Source: Bacillota bacterium (GTDB lineage Bacteria; Bacillota_I; Bacilli_A; Erysipelotrichales; Erysipelotrichaceae). From it: a DNA stretch of 34,696 nucleotides. The notes below the pieces were generated by a model. It was not told the DNA's origin. It was given only the letters and a program-made list of their open reading frames with translations, and did no database searches. Location of the stretch: the NCBI GenBank assembly GCA_018065105.1, contig JAGHTX010000220.1, positions 1-34,696 of the forward strand, in the 5' to 3' direction. Positions 20,704-30,027 of this stretch are shown in pieces. Each line of letters opens with the position of its first letter. The first letter of the stretch is position 1. A program made the position numbers and the translations under genes.

Positions 20704-21449
20704 TAGTCGTAGAATACTTTGCTTAAGAAATCCTTAGCACGTTCTGTTTTTGGATTTGAGAAGAATTCTTCACTTGCGCAGTTTTCAAGAATGTGTCCAC
20801 CTTCTAAGAAGACAACACGATTTCCAACTTTGCGGGCAAATCCCATTTCGTGTGTTACGACAATCATTGTCATTCCTTGATTTCCTAAGTCTTTCATTAC
20901 TTCCAATACTTCTTTGATCATTTCTGGGTCTAAGGCAGAAGTTGGTTCGTCAAACAACATAACTTCTGGATTCATGCATAGAGCACGAGCGATAGCTACA
21001 CGTTGTTTTTGTCCACCGGATAAAGTAGATGGATAGGCATCTCTTTTATCTGGAAGTCCAACTTTTTCTAAGTATTCCATTGCTACTTTTTCTGCTTCTT
21101 CAGTACTTCTTCCTAGTACGTTCATTTGCGCAAGTTTACAGTTTTCGACAACTGTCATATTTGGGAAAAGGTTGAAGTGTTGGAATACGAATCCCATTTT
21201 GTTTCTTTGTTCACGATATTTTTTCTTATCGTTTGGATCCATCAATTCATCTTCCATGTAGATAGCGCCAGAATCAATTTTTTCCAAACCGTGGATACAG
21301 CGAAGAAGGGTACTCTTACCCGAACCAGAAGGTCCGATTAAGCTGACGATTTCTCCTTTTTTAATTTCTAAGCTTACACCTTTTAATACGTGTAATTGGC
21401 TTCCTGTAGTTGTGTTAAAACTCTTTGCGATATTTTCTACTTTAATCAC
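20703..21449 (-). CDS. Polar amino-acid ABC transporter ATPase
   Basis: [12 protein letters not shown] Walker [16 protein letters not shown] signature, [14 protein letters not shown] Walker B. Confidence 0.96.
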   Translation of the reverse strand: MIKVENIAKSFNTTTGSQLHVLKGVSLEIKKGEIVSLIGPSGSGKSTLLRCIHGLEKIDSGAIYMEDELMDPNDKKKYREQRNKMGFVFQHFNLFPNMTVVENCKLAQMNVLGRSTEEAEKVAMEYLEKVGLPDKRDAYPSTLSGGQKQRVAIARALCMNPEVMLFDEPTSALDPEMIKEVLEVMKDLGNQGMTMIVVTHEMGFARKVGNRVVFLEGGHILENCASEEFFSNPKTERAKDFLSKVFYD

Positions 21450-22125
21450 TTTCAGCCAACCTCTTTTCTACATAGTTTCCAATTAATGAAACGGTAAATG
21501 TCATAATTAAATAATAAACAGCTGCGATGCAGTATGGAGACATTACATCGTAGTATTGGGCTCCGATAACTTGTGCCCCTTTTAATAATTCAATCGCTCC
21601 GATGGTACTGATTAAGGAACTGTCTTTGATCAAAGTAATTAATTCCGAAATTAGTGGTGGGACGATTCGTTTGAAAGCTTGTGGTAAAACGACAAATTTC
21701 ATCATTTGCCAAGAGTTTAAACCTAATGTTTCACAAGCTTCCCATTGTCCTTTATCTACCCCGTTGATACCAGAACGAATCAATTCGGTTTGATACGCTC
21801 CAGAGTTGATACTCATCGCAATGATCCCGATTAAGATAGGGTTGATACGAAGAATATTTCCTGTGAAGGCAGTATAGATAGAAGGGATGACGGAGAAGAT
21901 AATTAAGATTTGTAGTAATAATGGAGTACCACGAATCACTGTGACATAGATATTGGCGATTGTTCTAGGGATGATGTGTTTGCTACGTCTTCCAGTAGCT
22001 CCTAAGATTCCTAATACCAATCCAATCAATAAGGAAATCGCTGCTATCGCAAGAGATAACAGCGCTCCTTTAGCTAAATATCCTATGTTTTGTGCAGTGA
22101 ATACTTTTTCAAATGCGACAAACAT
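21442..22125 (-). CDS. Polar amino-acid ABC transporter permease
   Basis: HisM-like [11 protein letters not shown] and [33 protein letters not shown] motifs. Confidence 0.95.
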   Translation of the reverse strand: MFVAFEKVFTAQNIGYLAKGALLSLAIAAISLLIGLVLGILGATGRRSKHIIPRTIANIYVTVIRGTPLLLQILIIFSVIPSIYTAFTGNILRINPILIGIIAMSINSGAYQTELIRSGINGVDKGQWEACETLGLNSWQMMKFVVLPQAFKRIVPPLISELITLIKDSSLISTIGAIELLKGAQVIGAQYYDVMSPYCIAAVYYLIMTFTVSLIGNYVEKRLAESD

Positions 22126-22143
22126 GAGTTATTTCCTTTCCTA

Positions 22144-22923
22144 TTAGATTTCTAATGGTGCTAATCCGTATTGTTCACACATTTTAGCGTAGTCTTCGCT
22201 AGCTAAGAATTTTTCGATACATTTGTTCATTAATGCGATCGCATCAGTGTTTCCTTTTTTCGCAATGATGTAGTTTTGTTCATCCATTAATGATCCGTCA
22301 AGCATAACGAATTTTCCGTTAGCTACATAGTTTTTCGCAACACCTAAGTCGATAACGGCTGCATCGTATTGGTTAGCGGCTAATGCGTTCATAATGTCTT
22401 GTACGTTCTTTAATCCAACTACTTCTGCATTTTCTACAGATTTAGCCGCTTCTTCACCAGTAGCTCCAGTTTGAGCAACTAATTTTTTACCTTTTAAATC
22501 GTCTAATGATTTGATTGATGATCCTTCTGGAACAACTGCTACTTGGCTAGTTCCTAAATATGGATTTGACCATTCTACTTCACGGTCTTCACTATAAGTG
22601 AATCCAGAAATACCTAAGTCAACTTGGTCACCTTGGATTTGAGTGATGATGTTGTCAAAGTCCATTTTAACGAATTCTAATGTGTAAGCTTCACCTTCAG
22701 ATTCTGTTAAATATCCTTCGAATAATTTAACCATGTCAGCATCGAATCCAACGATGTTTCCATCTAAATCTAATGATTCATATGGTTCATAGTCTGGAGA
22801 AATACCGATAGTTAGTGTTTTACCAGCTGCTTCAGCAGGCGCACTAGATGAATTTCCACAAGCAACCATTGTTAAGGCCATTGTTGTTGTGCTCGCAAGA
22901 GTTAATAATTTTTTTACATTCAT
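22144..22923 (-). CDS. Amino-acid ABC transporter substrate-binding lipoprotein (SBP_bac_3)
   Basis: Lipobox MVACGNSS; TLTIGISPDYEPYESLDLDGNIVGFDADM; DFDNIITQIQGDQVDLGISGFTYSEDR. Confidence 0.95.
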   Translation of the reverse strand: MNVKKLLTLASTTTMALTMVACGNSSSAPAEAAGKTLTIGISPDYEPYESLDLDGNIVGFDADMVKLFEGYLTESEGEAYTLEFVKMDFDNIITQIQGDQVDLGISGFTYSEDREVEWSNPYLGTSQVAVVPEGSSIKSLDDLKGKKLVAQTGATGEEAAKSVENAEVVGLKNVQDIMNALAANQYDAAVIDLGVAKNYVANGKFVMLDGSLMDEQNYIIAKKGNTDAIALMNKCIEKFLASEDYAKMCEQYGLAPLEI

Positions 22924-22971
22924 GATTTTTTCCCTCTTTTCTTTTTGTTGAAAGTGTGTCTTGGATACAAA

Positions 22972-23200
22972 AAAAGAGTCACCCTTCTTCTATGAAAAGG
23001 ACGACTGTAACCGCGGTACCACCTTAATTCCATTCACTTGATATGAATGACACCTTATTCTTAACGCGAATACACGATGTTGTCTCCAATCCTATCGACA
23101 ACATAACTCCCAGACACGTTCCAAAGCTTTCTTTTTGAACTTTCACCAACCGTTCGCTCTCTAGAAAAGAATGTACTTTGTACTTCTTCTGTTCAACATT
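22972..23200 (-). ncRNA. T-box leader of the transporter/aminotransferase operon, predicted Arg specifier (CGU at 23118-23116)
   Basis: Minus strand: CTAGAGAGCG (AGAGA), CGGTTGGTGAAAG distal loop, GGAA-CGT-GTCTGGGAG specifier context, AAGGTGGTACCGCGG T-box (23025-23011), terminator agtcgtcctt/aagggtgact plus T7. Confidence 0.9.
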
Positions 23201-23402
23201 ATGAAAATATTATACTCGTATTTTAAATATTTGAAAAGATATTTAAAACAATCTGTAATATTTTCAGAAAATTGGTCTGACAAAGTATGAAAAGGGGCCG
23301 AAGTTGATTTATAGAAAATATAATGATATTATCGAACTGTCTGTATTTAGATAAAAAGTATATTATATAAGGAAAAATCATTCATTTTTGTCAACGTTTC
23401 AC

Positions 23403-23425
23403 AAACGAATTTTAACGATTCGTTT
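23403..23425. repeat. 8-bp perfect inverted repeat (possible operator)
   Basis: aaacgaat-tttaacg-attcgttt upstream of the MurD-like gene; no T-run. Confidence 0.4.
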
Positions 23426-23489
23426 ATTATTTATGTATATAAAGATTGTAGAATTATAGAAATGAAGAAAAGATATGGGGAGAATACAT

Positions 23490-24683
23490 ATGAAAATAAC
23501 CGATAAACTAGCAGGGAAAAAAGTATTAATCTGGGGATATGGAAGAGAAGGAAAATCCACTGAAAACTTTATCAAAAAGTATTGTTCGGTAGAGAGCTTA
23601 ACTGTATTCGAAGGAAAAGAATCTGAGATTCAACCAGAACTATACGACATGATCATTAAAAGTCCAGGAATTCGCGTGGATACCTATTTAGATAAATTTA
23701 CTTCGCAAACCGAATTGTTCCTAGAAGAATTCGCTTCGCAAACCATTGGGATTACTGGAACAAAAGGAAAAAGTACGACTTCTTCGATGTTGTATAAAGT
23801 TCTATCGGCTTGCCTGGAACGTAAGGTTCTATTGGTAGGAAATATCGGACTACCTTGTTTGGATTATTATGGAGAAATTGATGAAAATACGGTCATTGTA
23901 TTTGAAATGTCCTGTCACCAATTATCACATATTAAGTATTCTCCACACATTGCCATCTTCCTAAATCTTTTTGAAGATCACTTGGATTACTATGGAACTC
24001 GTCAACGTTATTTTGAAGCCAAAGCCAATATCATTTCACATCAAAAAGAAGAGGACTTTAGCTATGTAGGAGACACAGTACCTGAGATTCCTTCTTCTTC
24101 AAAAAAGAAAATTATCTCTTATGAAGATGTTCTGTCTTTTGATATGAAACTACGAGGAGAACACAATCAATTCAATGCCACATTTGTCTACAATATTTGA
24201 ACGGAACAATTTGGTTGTGAAGACCAGGCGGTTCGTGAAGCCATTGCGGATTTTAAAGGATTGGCACACCGTTTGGAATATGTAGCCCAGGTAAATGGGG
24301 TTACCTATTACAACGATTCCATTTCAACCATTCCCGAAGCCACAATTGCTGCGATTAAGAGTGTAGATAACACAAAAACCGTTATGATTGGTGGTATGGA
24401 TCGTCACATCAATTACGATGTTATTATTGAATTTATTAAAAATCATCAAGATCTAAACTATATCCTTTCTTATGAATCCGGATTAAGAATTTATAAGGAA
24501 GTTGAAGAACTATCTTGTTGTACTTATAAAACCGATATGAAAGAAGCGCTTGCGTATGCCAAAGAGATCACCCCTGCCGGAAGTGCCTGTCTGTTCTCGC
24601 CAGCTGCTGCTTCATATGGATATTTTAAAAACTTTGAAGACCGTGGAGAAGTATTCAAACAAATGGTTCTTCAAATTGGATAG
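23490..24683 (+). pseudogene. MurD-like UDP-MurNAc-L-Ala-D-Glu ligase family protein, interrupted by in-frame TGA at 24198-24200
   Basis: GITGTKGKSTTSSML P-loop, LRGEHNQFNATF, then TGA, then TEQFGCEDQAVREAIADFKGLAHRLEYVAQVNGVTYYNDSISTIPEAT in the same frame (ORF segments 23475-24200 and 24261-24683 are in phase). Confidence 0.8.
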
Positions 24684-24695
24684 GAAGGAATAAAC

Positions 24696-25859
24696 ATGAA
24701 GAATAAAATTTCTTTTGCCTTTACTGGAGATATCAGCTTTGACCGCTATATGGATGGAAAATGGGACGATCCAGAATTATTATCTGCTGAAATTTTGGAA
24801 TTCTTAAGAAGCGCGGATCATGTGGTTGCCAATGTGGAAGGACCTCTCGTGCAAGCCGAACGCAACAGTGCCACAGCCGGTGCTGCTCAATTGATGCATA
24901 CCATGGATACCAATGCGATCAAAGTACTTAATAATTTTCATGCCGATATCTGGAATATCGCAAACAACCATATTATGGATGCCGGTGCTCTAGGTATGGA
25001 AAGCACATTAAAAGAAGCCGAAAAGAATCATGTTCTAACCATTGGTGCAGGTATGGATGTAAACGAAGCGAAAAAAGCTTTATATTTTGAAGAAGCCGGT
25101 GGAATTGGTATGTTTGGGGTAGGATATCAGCGCGGTTGTAAACCTGCATCCGAAGAAAACCCAGGCTCTTTTCGCTGGAACGATATGGATGCCATTCGTG
25201 AAGTCATCCAGGAAATTAAGAGTAAATGTCGATGGTGTATCGTTGTTGCCCATGGTGGGGAAGAATTTACCGCTTTACCAACCCCATATACGCGAGATCG
25301 TTATTTAGCGTATTTGGATATGGGAGCCGATATTGTCGTTTCGCACCATCCACACGTGCCTATGAATTATGAAATTCTTGACAATAAAGCGATCTTCTAC
25401 TCTTTAGGAAACTTTATTTTTGATACCGATTACCAACGTGCGCAATTCAATACAGAACTGGGTGTACTTTTGAAACTACATTTTACCCCAGATACTTTTG
25501 AATTTGAACCGATGGGAATCAAGATTTGTAGAGATACAGAAAGAATTGTAAAAGGGGATCTACCAAGAATCTTTACCGATGTTCCACAGGAAGAATACGA
25601 ATTGTTAGAACCGCTTGCTGCCAAAATGTTTATCAGTGCCACAAAAAGACAACAGATTTATATGAATCCAAAAGAATATACAAACGCTACGGAAGAAAAA
25701 TGGCAGGAAAACTTTATGAATCCAAAACGCAGTGGCCGTGTTATTGGAGAAGGACTTGATTTTCATATCATTCTTCCTATCGCTGCCAAGGAAGAAGAAA
25801 AGGCATGGAAAAAGAGTCAATTAAACGAGGTTGTCGATTATATTCTTGAACAAATGTAA
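24696..25859 (+). CDS. CapA-family (PGA_cap/metallophosphatase-like) protein
   Basis: FAFTGDISFDRY, VVANVEGPL, WNIANNHIMDAGALGMEST, VVAHGGEEF, VSHHPHVPMNYEILDNKAIFYSLGNFIFD. Confidence 0.9.
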   Translation: MKNKISFAFTGDISFDRYMDGKWDDPELLSAEILEFLRSADHVVANVEGPLVQAERNSATAGAAQLMHTMDTNAIKVLNNFHADIWNIANNHIMDAGALGMESTLKEAEKNHVLTIGAGMDVNEAKKALYFEEAGGIGMFGVGYQRGCKPASEENPGSFRWNDMDAIREVIQEIKSKCRWCIVVAHGGEEFTALPTPYTRDRYLAYLDMGADIVVSHHPHVPMNYEILDNKAIFYSLGNFIFDTDYQRAQFNTELGVLLKLHFTPDTFEFEPMGIKICRDTERIVKGDLPRIFTDVPQEEYELLEPLAAKMFISATKRQQIYMNPKEYTNATEEKWQENFMNPKRSGRVIGEGLDFHIILPIAAKEEEKAWKKSQLNEVVDYILEQM

Positions 25860-25865
25860 AGAAAA

Positions 25866-26393
25866 ATGAATTTAAGAATTGAACCACTCACAAACAAACA
25901 TTTAGATCAGATTATGTTGCTACAAGATCAGGTATTTGAAGATTTGAAAGAAAATGCATCCATTTTACGAAGAAACACTCGTGAAATGTTTGATCTTTGC
26001 CTAAGAAATCCCAACCTGACTCTAGGCATGTATGATAAAGATGCATTAATTGGCATCGCAATCCTGGTAGATGTAAAAGGCAGTGAAGAAGATTTAAGCC
26101 TGCATCTACAAAAGGAATATTGTCTTCCAGTCAGACCCGTCAATTTTAAACTGGCTATGGTGAAAAAAGAATATTATGGAATCGGCTTTCAAAAAACGAT
26201 GTTGATACTTCTTGAAAAAGTCGCCAGGGAAAGAGGCTACAATCTAATGTGTGCCACGGTATCCCCGAAGAATATACATAGTAAGAAAAATCTATTGGAG
26301 TTTGGTTTTGTAGTAGATCATACGGAAGAAAAATATGGCGGTCTACTTCGAGATGTTTGTGTAAAACCACTGGAAGGTGGAATAGAAATATAG
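25866..26393 (+). CDS. GNAT-family N-acetyltransferase
   Basis: MNLRIEPLTNKHLDQIMLLQ...YYGIGFQKTMLILLEKVARERGYNLMCATVSPKNIHSKKNLLEFGFVV. Confidence 0.78.
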   Translation: MNLRIEPLTNKHLDQIMLLQDQVFEDLKENASILRRNTREMFDLCLRNPNLTLGMYDKDALIGIAILVDVKGSEEDLSLHLQKEYCLPVRPVNFKLAMVKKEYYGIGFQKTMLILLEKVARERGYNLMCATVSPKNIHSKKNLLEFGFVVDHTEEKYGGLLRDVCVKPLEGGIEI

Positions 26394-26404
26394 GAGAGAA
26401 GAAA

Positions 26405-27781
26405 ATGAGTAACGCATGGTTAAAATACGATGAAAAAGAAACACAAGCCTGCATGGATTTCAATAAAGACTACATGGCTTTTATTTCCAAATGTAAAACA
26501 GAAAGAGTTTGTGTAAAAGAAAGTATCCGTATTGCCCAAGAAGCCGGATACAAAGATTTTAAAGAAATGATGGAAAAAGGCGAAAGCTTAAAACCGCAAG
26601 ATAAAATTTACTACAACATGATGAATAAGAGTTTAGTGCTTATGCATGTAGGTAGCGATCCATTAGAAAAAGGAATGAACTTATTAGGGGCACACGTGGA
26701 TAGTCCAAGAATGGATTTGAAACAACACCCATTATACGAAAAAGATGGACTTGCGTATTTAGATACACACTATTATGGAGGTATTAAAAAATACCAATGG
26801 GTAACCATTCCTCTAGCTTTATATGGTGTGGTTTGTAAGAAAGATGGAAGTGTTGTAGACATCTGTATTGGAGATGAAGAAGACGATCCTGTATTTGTGG
26901 TTAGCGATCTATTGATCCACTTAGCTTCTAAACAAATGCAACAAACGGCTTCGGAAGTGGTAACCGGAGAAAACTTAAATGTGACTTTCGGAAGTATCCC
27001 GGTAAAAGACGAAGAAAAAGAACCAGTGAAGAAAAATATCTTAGCGTTATTAAAGAAAAAATACGATATAGAAGAAGACGATTTCTTATCCGCAGAAATC
27101 GAAGTTGTACCAGCGGGTAAGGCAAGAAACTGTGGATTGGATGAAAGTATGATTCTAGGATATGGACACGATGACCGTATTTGTGCTTATCCTTCCTTGA
27201 TGGCCCAATTGGAAATGAAAGAAGTAGCTCGTACTTGTGTGACTTTATTAGTGGATAAAGAAGAAATTGGTTCAGTCGGGGCTACTGGTATGCATTCTCG
27301 TTTCTTCGAAAACTTTATTGCCGAAGTCTTTAATGCCTTAGGGGATTATTCCGAAATTAAAGTGCGTAGAGCCTTCCAAAATTCACACATGTTGTCCAGC
27401 GATGTATGTGCTGCGCACGATCCAAACTATCCAGAAGTAACCAGTGATCGCAATATGGGAGCTTTTGGAGAAGGATTGGCAATCTGTAAGTACACAGGTT
27501 CTAGAGGAAAGAGCGGATGCAACGATGCAAGTGCTGAATTCTTGGCAAAATTGCGTAAAATCTTTGATGGTAACGATGTTAGCTGGCAAACAAGCGAACT
27601 AGGAAAAGTAGATGCCGGTGGTGGAGGTACTATTGCCTACATCATGGGGAACTATGGTATGAATGTTGTGGATGCAGGGGTTCCTGTACACAATATGCAC
27701 GCACCAAATGAACTATGTTCCAAAGCCGATATTTACGAAGCGTATAAAGGATACATTGCCTTCTTAAAAGAGTGTAAATAA
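26405..27781 (+). CDS. M18-family aspartyl aminopeptidase-like metallopeptidase
   Basis: Start MSNAWLKYDE with RBS aggagag; LLGAHVDSPRMDLKQHP, LVDKEEIGSVGATGMHS, VPVHNMHAPNELCSKADIYEA. Confidence 0.9.
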   Translation: MSNAWLKYDEKETQACMDFNKDYMAFISKCKTERVCVKESIRIAQEAGYKDFKEMMEKGESLKPQDKIYYNMMNKSLVLMHVGSDPLEKGMNLLGAHVDSPRMDLKQHPLYEKDGLAYLDTHYYGGIKKYQWVTIPLALYGVVCKKDGSVVDICIGDEEDDPVFVVSDLLIHLASKQMQQTASEVVTGENLNVTFGSIPVKDEEKEPVKKNILALLKKKYDIEEDDFLSAEIEVVPAGKARNCGLDESMILGYGHDDRICAYPSLMAQLEMKEVARTCVTLLVDKEEIGSVGATGMHSRFFENFIAEVFNALGDYSEIKVRRAFQNSHMLSSDVCAAHDPNYPEVTSDRNMGAFGEGLAICKYTGSRGKSGCNDASAEFLAKLRKIFDGNDVSWQTSELGKVDAGGGGTIAYIMGNYGMNVVDAGVPVHNMHAPNELCSKADIYEAYKGYIAFLKECK

Positions 27782-27791
27782 CCAAATAATA

Positions 27792-27828
27792 AAGCCTTCT
27801 AGACTGTTTCTGGAGGGCTTGTTAATTT
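27792..27828 (+). terminator. Stem-loop terminator after the M18 gene
   Basis: aagccttctaga (27792-27803) / tctggagggctt (27809-27820), 12 bp with two GU pairs; weak T-tract. Confidence 0.6.
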
Positions 27829-27916
27829 CTACAAAAGACACGTAATTTCACATAATCTATCAATATTCATCAGACAATCTTGTATTATATTATTAACAAG
27901 GAAGAGGTACAAGACT

Positions 27917-28186
27917 ATGTTTATTGATGGGACAATCCAAAAGGTTTTAGAATGTCCTTATAAACAAGGAGAAGTATGGTGTGAACTCGAAGTCGAAACG
28001 TTAGACCAGCAATTGTATACAGTCATGATTCCTTCTAGTGTTTATAATACAACAAAAAAAGAATGCGTAAGGGTCGGAATGGTAGTACACATTGTTGGAA
28101 ATGTAATCGAAAGCTCGAGATTTGTGATCGCATGGCATGTTTCTCTAAAAAAGGGACATTTACAAAATTTAATATTAGAATGTTAA
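27917..28186 (+). CDS. Small (89 aa) hypothetical protein, possibly OB-fold-like
   Basis: RBS aaggaagagg; beta-rich sequence; followed by a terminator. Confidence 0.55.
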   Translation: MFIDGTIQKVLECPYKQGEVWCELEVETLDQQLYTVMIPSSVYNTTKKECVRVGMVVHIVGNVIESSRFVIAWHVSLKKGHLQNLILEC

Positions 28187-28192
28187 TTCTAG

Positions 28193-28225
28193 AGGTCATT
28201 TCTTTTCGGAATGACCTTTCTTTAT
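28193..28225 (+). terminator. Rho-independent terminator
   Basis: aggtcatt (28193-28200) / aatgacct (28210-28217) then ttctttattt. Confidence 0.7.
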
Positions 28226-28339
28226 TTATACAAGATTACCAGATGTATAAAAAAAGCAAAAGTAAAAAAAAGAGAAAAAAAGGAGCATTCTTGTGTTATA
28301 ATCTTTTTTGAATAATAAACTATCAGGAGGAGTGGAATT

Positions 28340-29863
28340 ATGGAAAAACTAATTCAAGAATATCGTAACGATATGGCAGAATTTATTGAAATGACAAACA
28401 AATTCTACAATAAAGAAATTCCAGCTAACCAATATAAAGGATTCTCTGGAGGATTTGGTTCCTACGCTCAAAAGGGTGGGGAAGCTAGCATGGTTCGTCT
28501 TCGTTTACCTGGAGGAGTTGTCACAAAAGAAAAATTAAAATTTATCGCAGATAAGATCGAGCAACATAAAATTTCAATGGCACACTTTACAACTTGCCAA
28601 ACCGTACAAGTGCACAACCTAAAACCAGAAGCTATTTTTGATATTATCGATTCTGGATTGGATGTGGGAATCATTTGTAGAGGTGGAGGAGGCGACAATC
28701 CTCGTAACACAATGGTTTCCCCATTAAGTGGGGTAGAACAAGGAGAATACTTTGATGTATTGCCTTATGCGAAGGCCGTTGGAGATTATTTAGTGGGACA
28801 AATTAAGAAAATTAAAATGCCTCGTAAATTAAAAGTATGTTTCACAAACTCACCAAAAAACGAAGTACACGCTACTTTCCGTGACTGTGGTTTCGTCGCA
28901 AAAGAAAATGGAAAATTTGATGTATATACAGCTGGTGGATTAGGAAACAATCACAAGATGGGTGTTCTAGTGGATACAGACGTAGAACCAAAAGACGTTC
29001 TATATTATGTACAAGCGATGATCGAAACATTCTGTGCTTATGGAGACTACAAGAACCGTGGACGTGCACGTACTCGTTACATGCAAGAAATCTTAGGTGA
29101 TGGATATAAAGCTGCTTACTTAGAAAAACTAGAAGCGGTAAAAGCGAGAGGTGGATTGGACATTGACGTAACCATTCCAGAAATCACAAAAGCTGGAGAT
29201 GGACAAATCAGTGGAGCTCGTATCATCCCTCAAAAACAGGATGGACTTTATGCCGTAAGCTATCACCCATGGGCAGGTACACCAAAACCCGAGTTCTTTG
29301 GAAACTTATACGAATGCATTAAAGACATGGACGCTGTAGAAATGCGTATTGGACCAGAAGAAACTGTATACATCATTAATTTAACCGCAAAAGAAGCGGA
29401 AAAAGTATTAGCGGTTACCGATGATGGAGCGAAAACATCTTTCGAAACTTCGGTGTCTTGTGTAGGTGCTACCGTTTGTCAAGTAGGGGTACGTGACAGT
29501 GCTGGTACATGCGTAAAAGTTTTAGAAGCATTACGTCCATATGATTTTGCGGAAGGTGTATTACCACGTTTCCACATTTCTGGATGTCCTTCTTCTTGTG
29601 GAACACACCAAATTGGAAAAATTGGATTCCGTGGTGGTGTGAAGAAAGTGGATGGAAAACCAGTTCCAGCCTTCATGTTCTACGTAGGAGGATGTGACCA
29701 ACAAGGACAAGAAGTATTTGCACAAGAATGGGGAGCTATGACACCAGATGAAATCGTTGCTTTCTTCATTGATTTAGGAAAAACAATCAGTGCTGAAAAT
29801 ACAACATACGATGCATGGTTCACACCAGAAAAATTAAAAGAAGTTGCACAAAAATATTTATAA
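28340..29863 (+). CDS. Siroheme/[4Fe-4S] nitrite/sulfite reductase family protein
   Basis: Cluster-binding pattern CVGATVC (CX5C) ... CPSSC (CX3C); ferredoxin-like half domains; RBS aggagg; TATAAT at 28297-28302. Confidence 0.9.
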   Translation: MEKLIQEYRNDMAEFIEMTNKFYNKEIPANQYKGFSGGFGSYAQKGGEASMVRLRLPGGVVTKEKLKFIADKIEQHKISMAHFTTCQTVQVHNLKPEAIFDIIDSGLDVGIICRGGGGDNPRNTMVSPLSGVEQGEYFDVLPYAKAVGDYLVGQIKKIKMPRKLKVCFTNSPKNEVHATFRDCGFVAKENGKFDVYTAGGLGNNHKMGVLVDTDVEPKDVLYYVQAMIETFCAYGDYKNRGRARTRYMQEILGDGYKAAYLEKLEAVKARGGLDIDVTIPEITKAGDGQISGARIIPQKQDGLYAVSYHPWAGTPKPEFFGNLYECIKDMDAVEMRIGPEETVYIINLTAKEAEKVLAVTDDGAKTSFETSVSCVGATVCQVGVRDSAGTCVKVLEALRPYDFAEGVLPRFHISGCPSSCGTHQIGKIGFRGGVKKVDGKPVPAFMFYVGGCDQQGQEVFAQEWGAMTPDEIVAFFIDLGKTISAENTTYDAWFTPEKLKEVAQKYL

Positions 29864-29882
29864 ATCATTAAATATCATCGTT

Positions 29883-30013
29883 TGGGGAGCATTTGCTGAG
29901 AGTAGGTTCGACCTTGACCCAATAACCTGATCTAGGTAATTCTAGCGTAGGAAAACGACATACACATACATTTGTACTGGGTATAGAATTTTTCTATATC
30001 CAGTATTTTTTTT
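29883..30013 (+). ncRNA. TPP riboswitch with terminator expression platform
   Basis: ggggagc...GCTGAGA...gaccttgacccaataACCTGATCTAGGTAATTCTAGCGTAGGAAA, followed by tactgggtatag/ctatatccagta (29975-30005) and a T-run. Confidence 0.95.
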
Positions 30014-30027
30014 TAGGAGGGAAAAAT

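Noticed and set aside
24198-24200. Genetic-code change (TGA = Trp) in this genome
   Set aside because: TGA ends several genes with canonical GTGA/ATGA overlaps (9626-9628, 31469-31471) and the aminotransferase; Trp is encoded by TGG throughout; the other interrupted gene has TAA instead.
24201-24240. SECIS element after the MurD-like TGA
   Set aside because: Only a 4-bp acaa/ttgt hairpin visible; not convincing for bacterial SECIS by eye. Listed only as something to test.
26155-26463. 102-aa minus-strand ORF at the GNAT/M18 junction
   Set aside because: Antisense to two supported genes, low-complexity hydrophobic/Ser composition.
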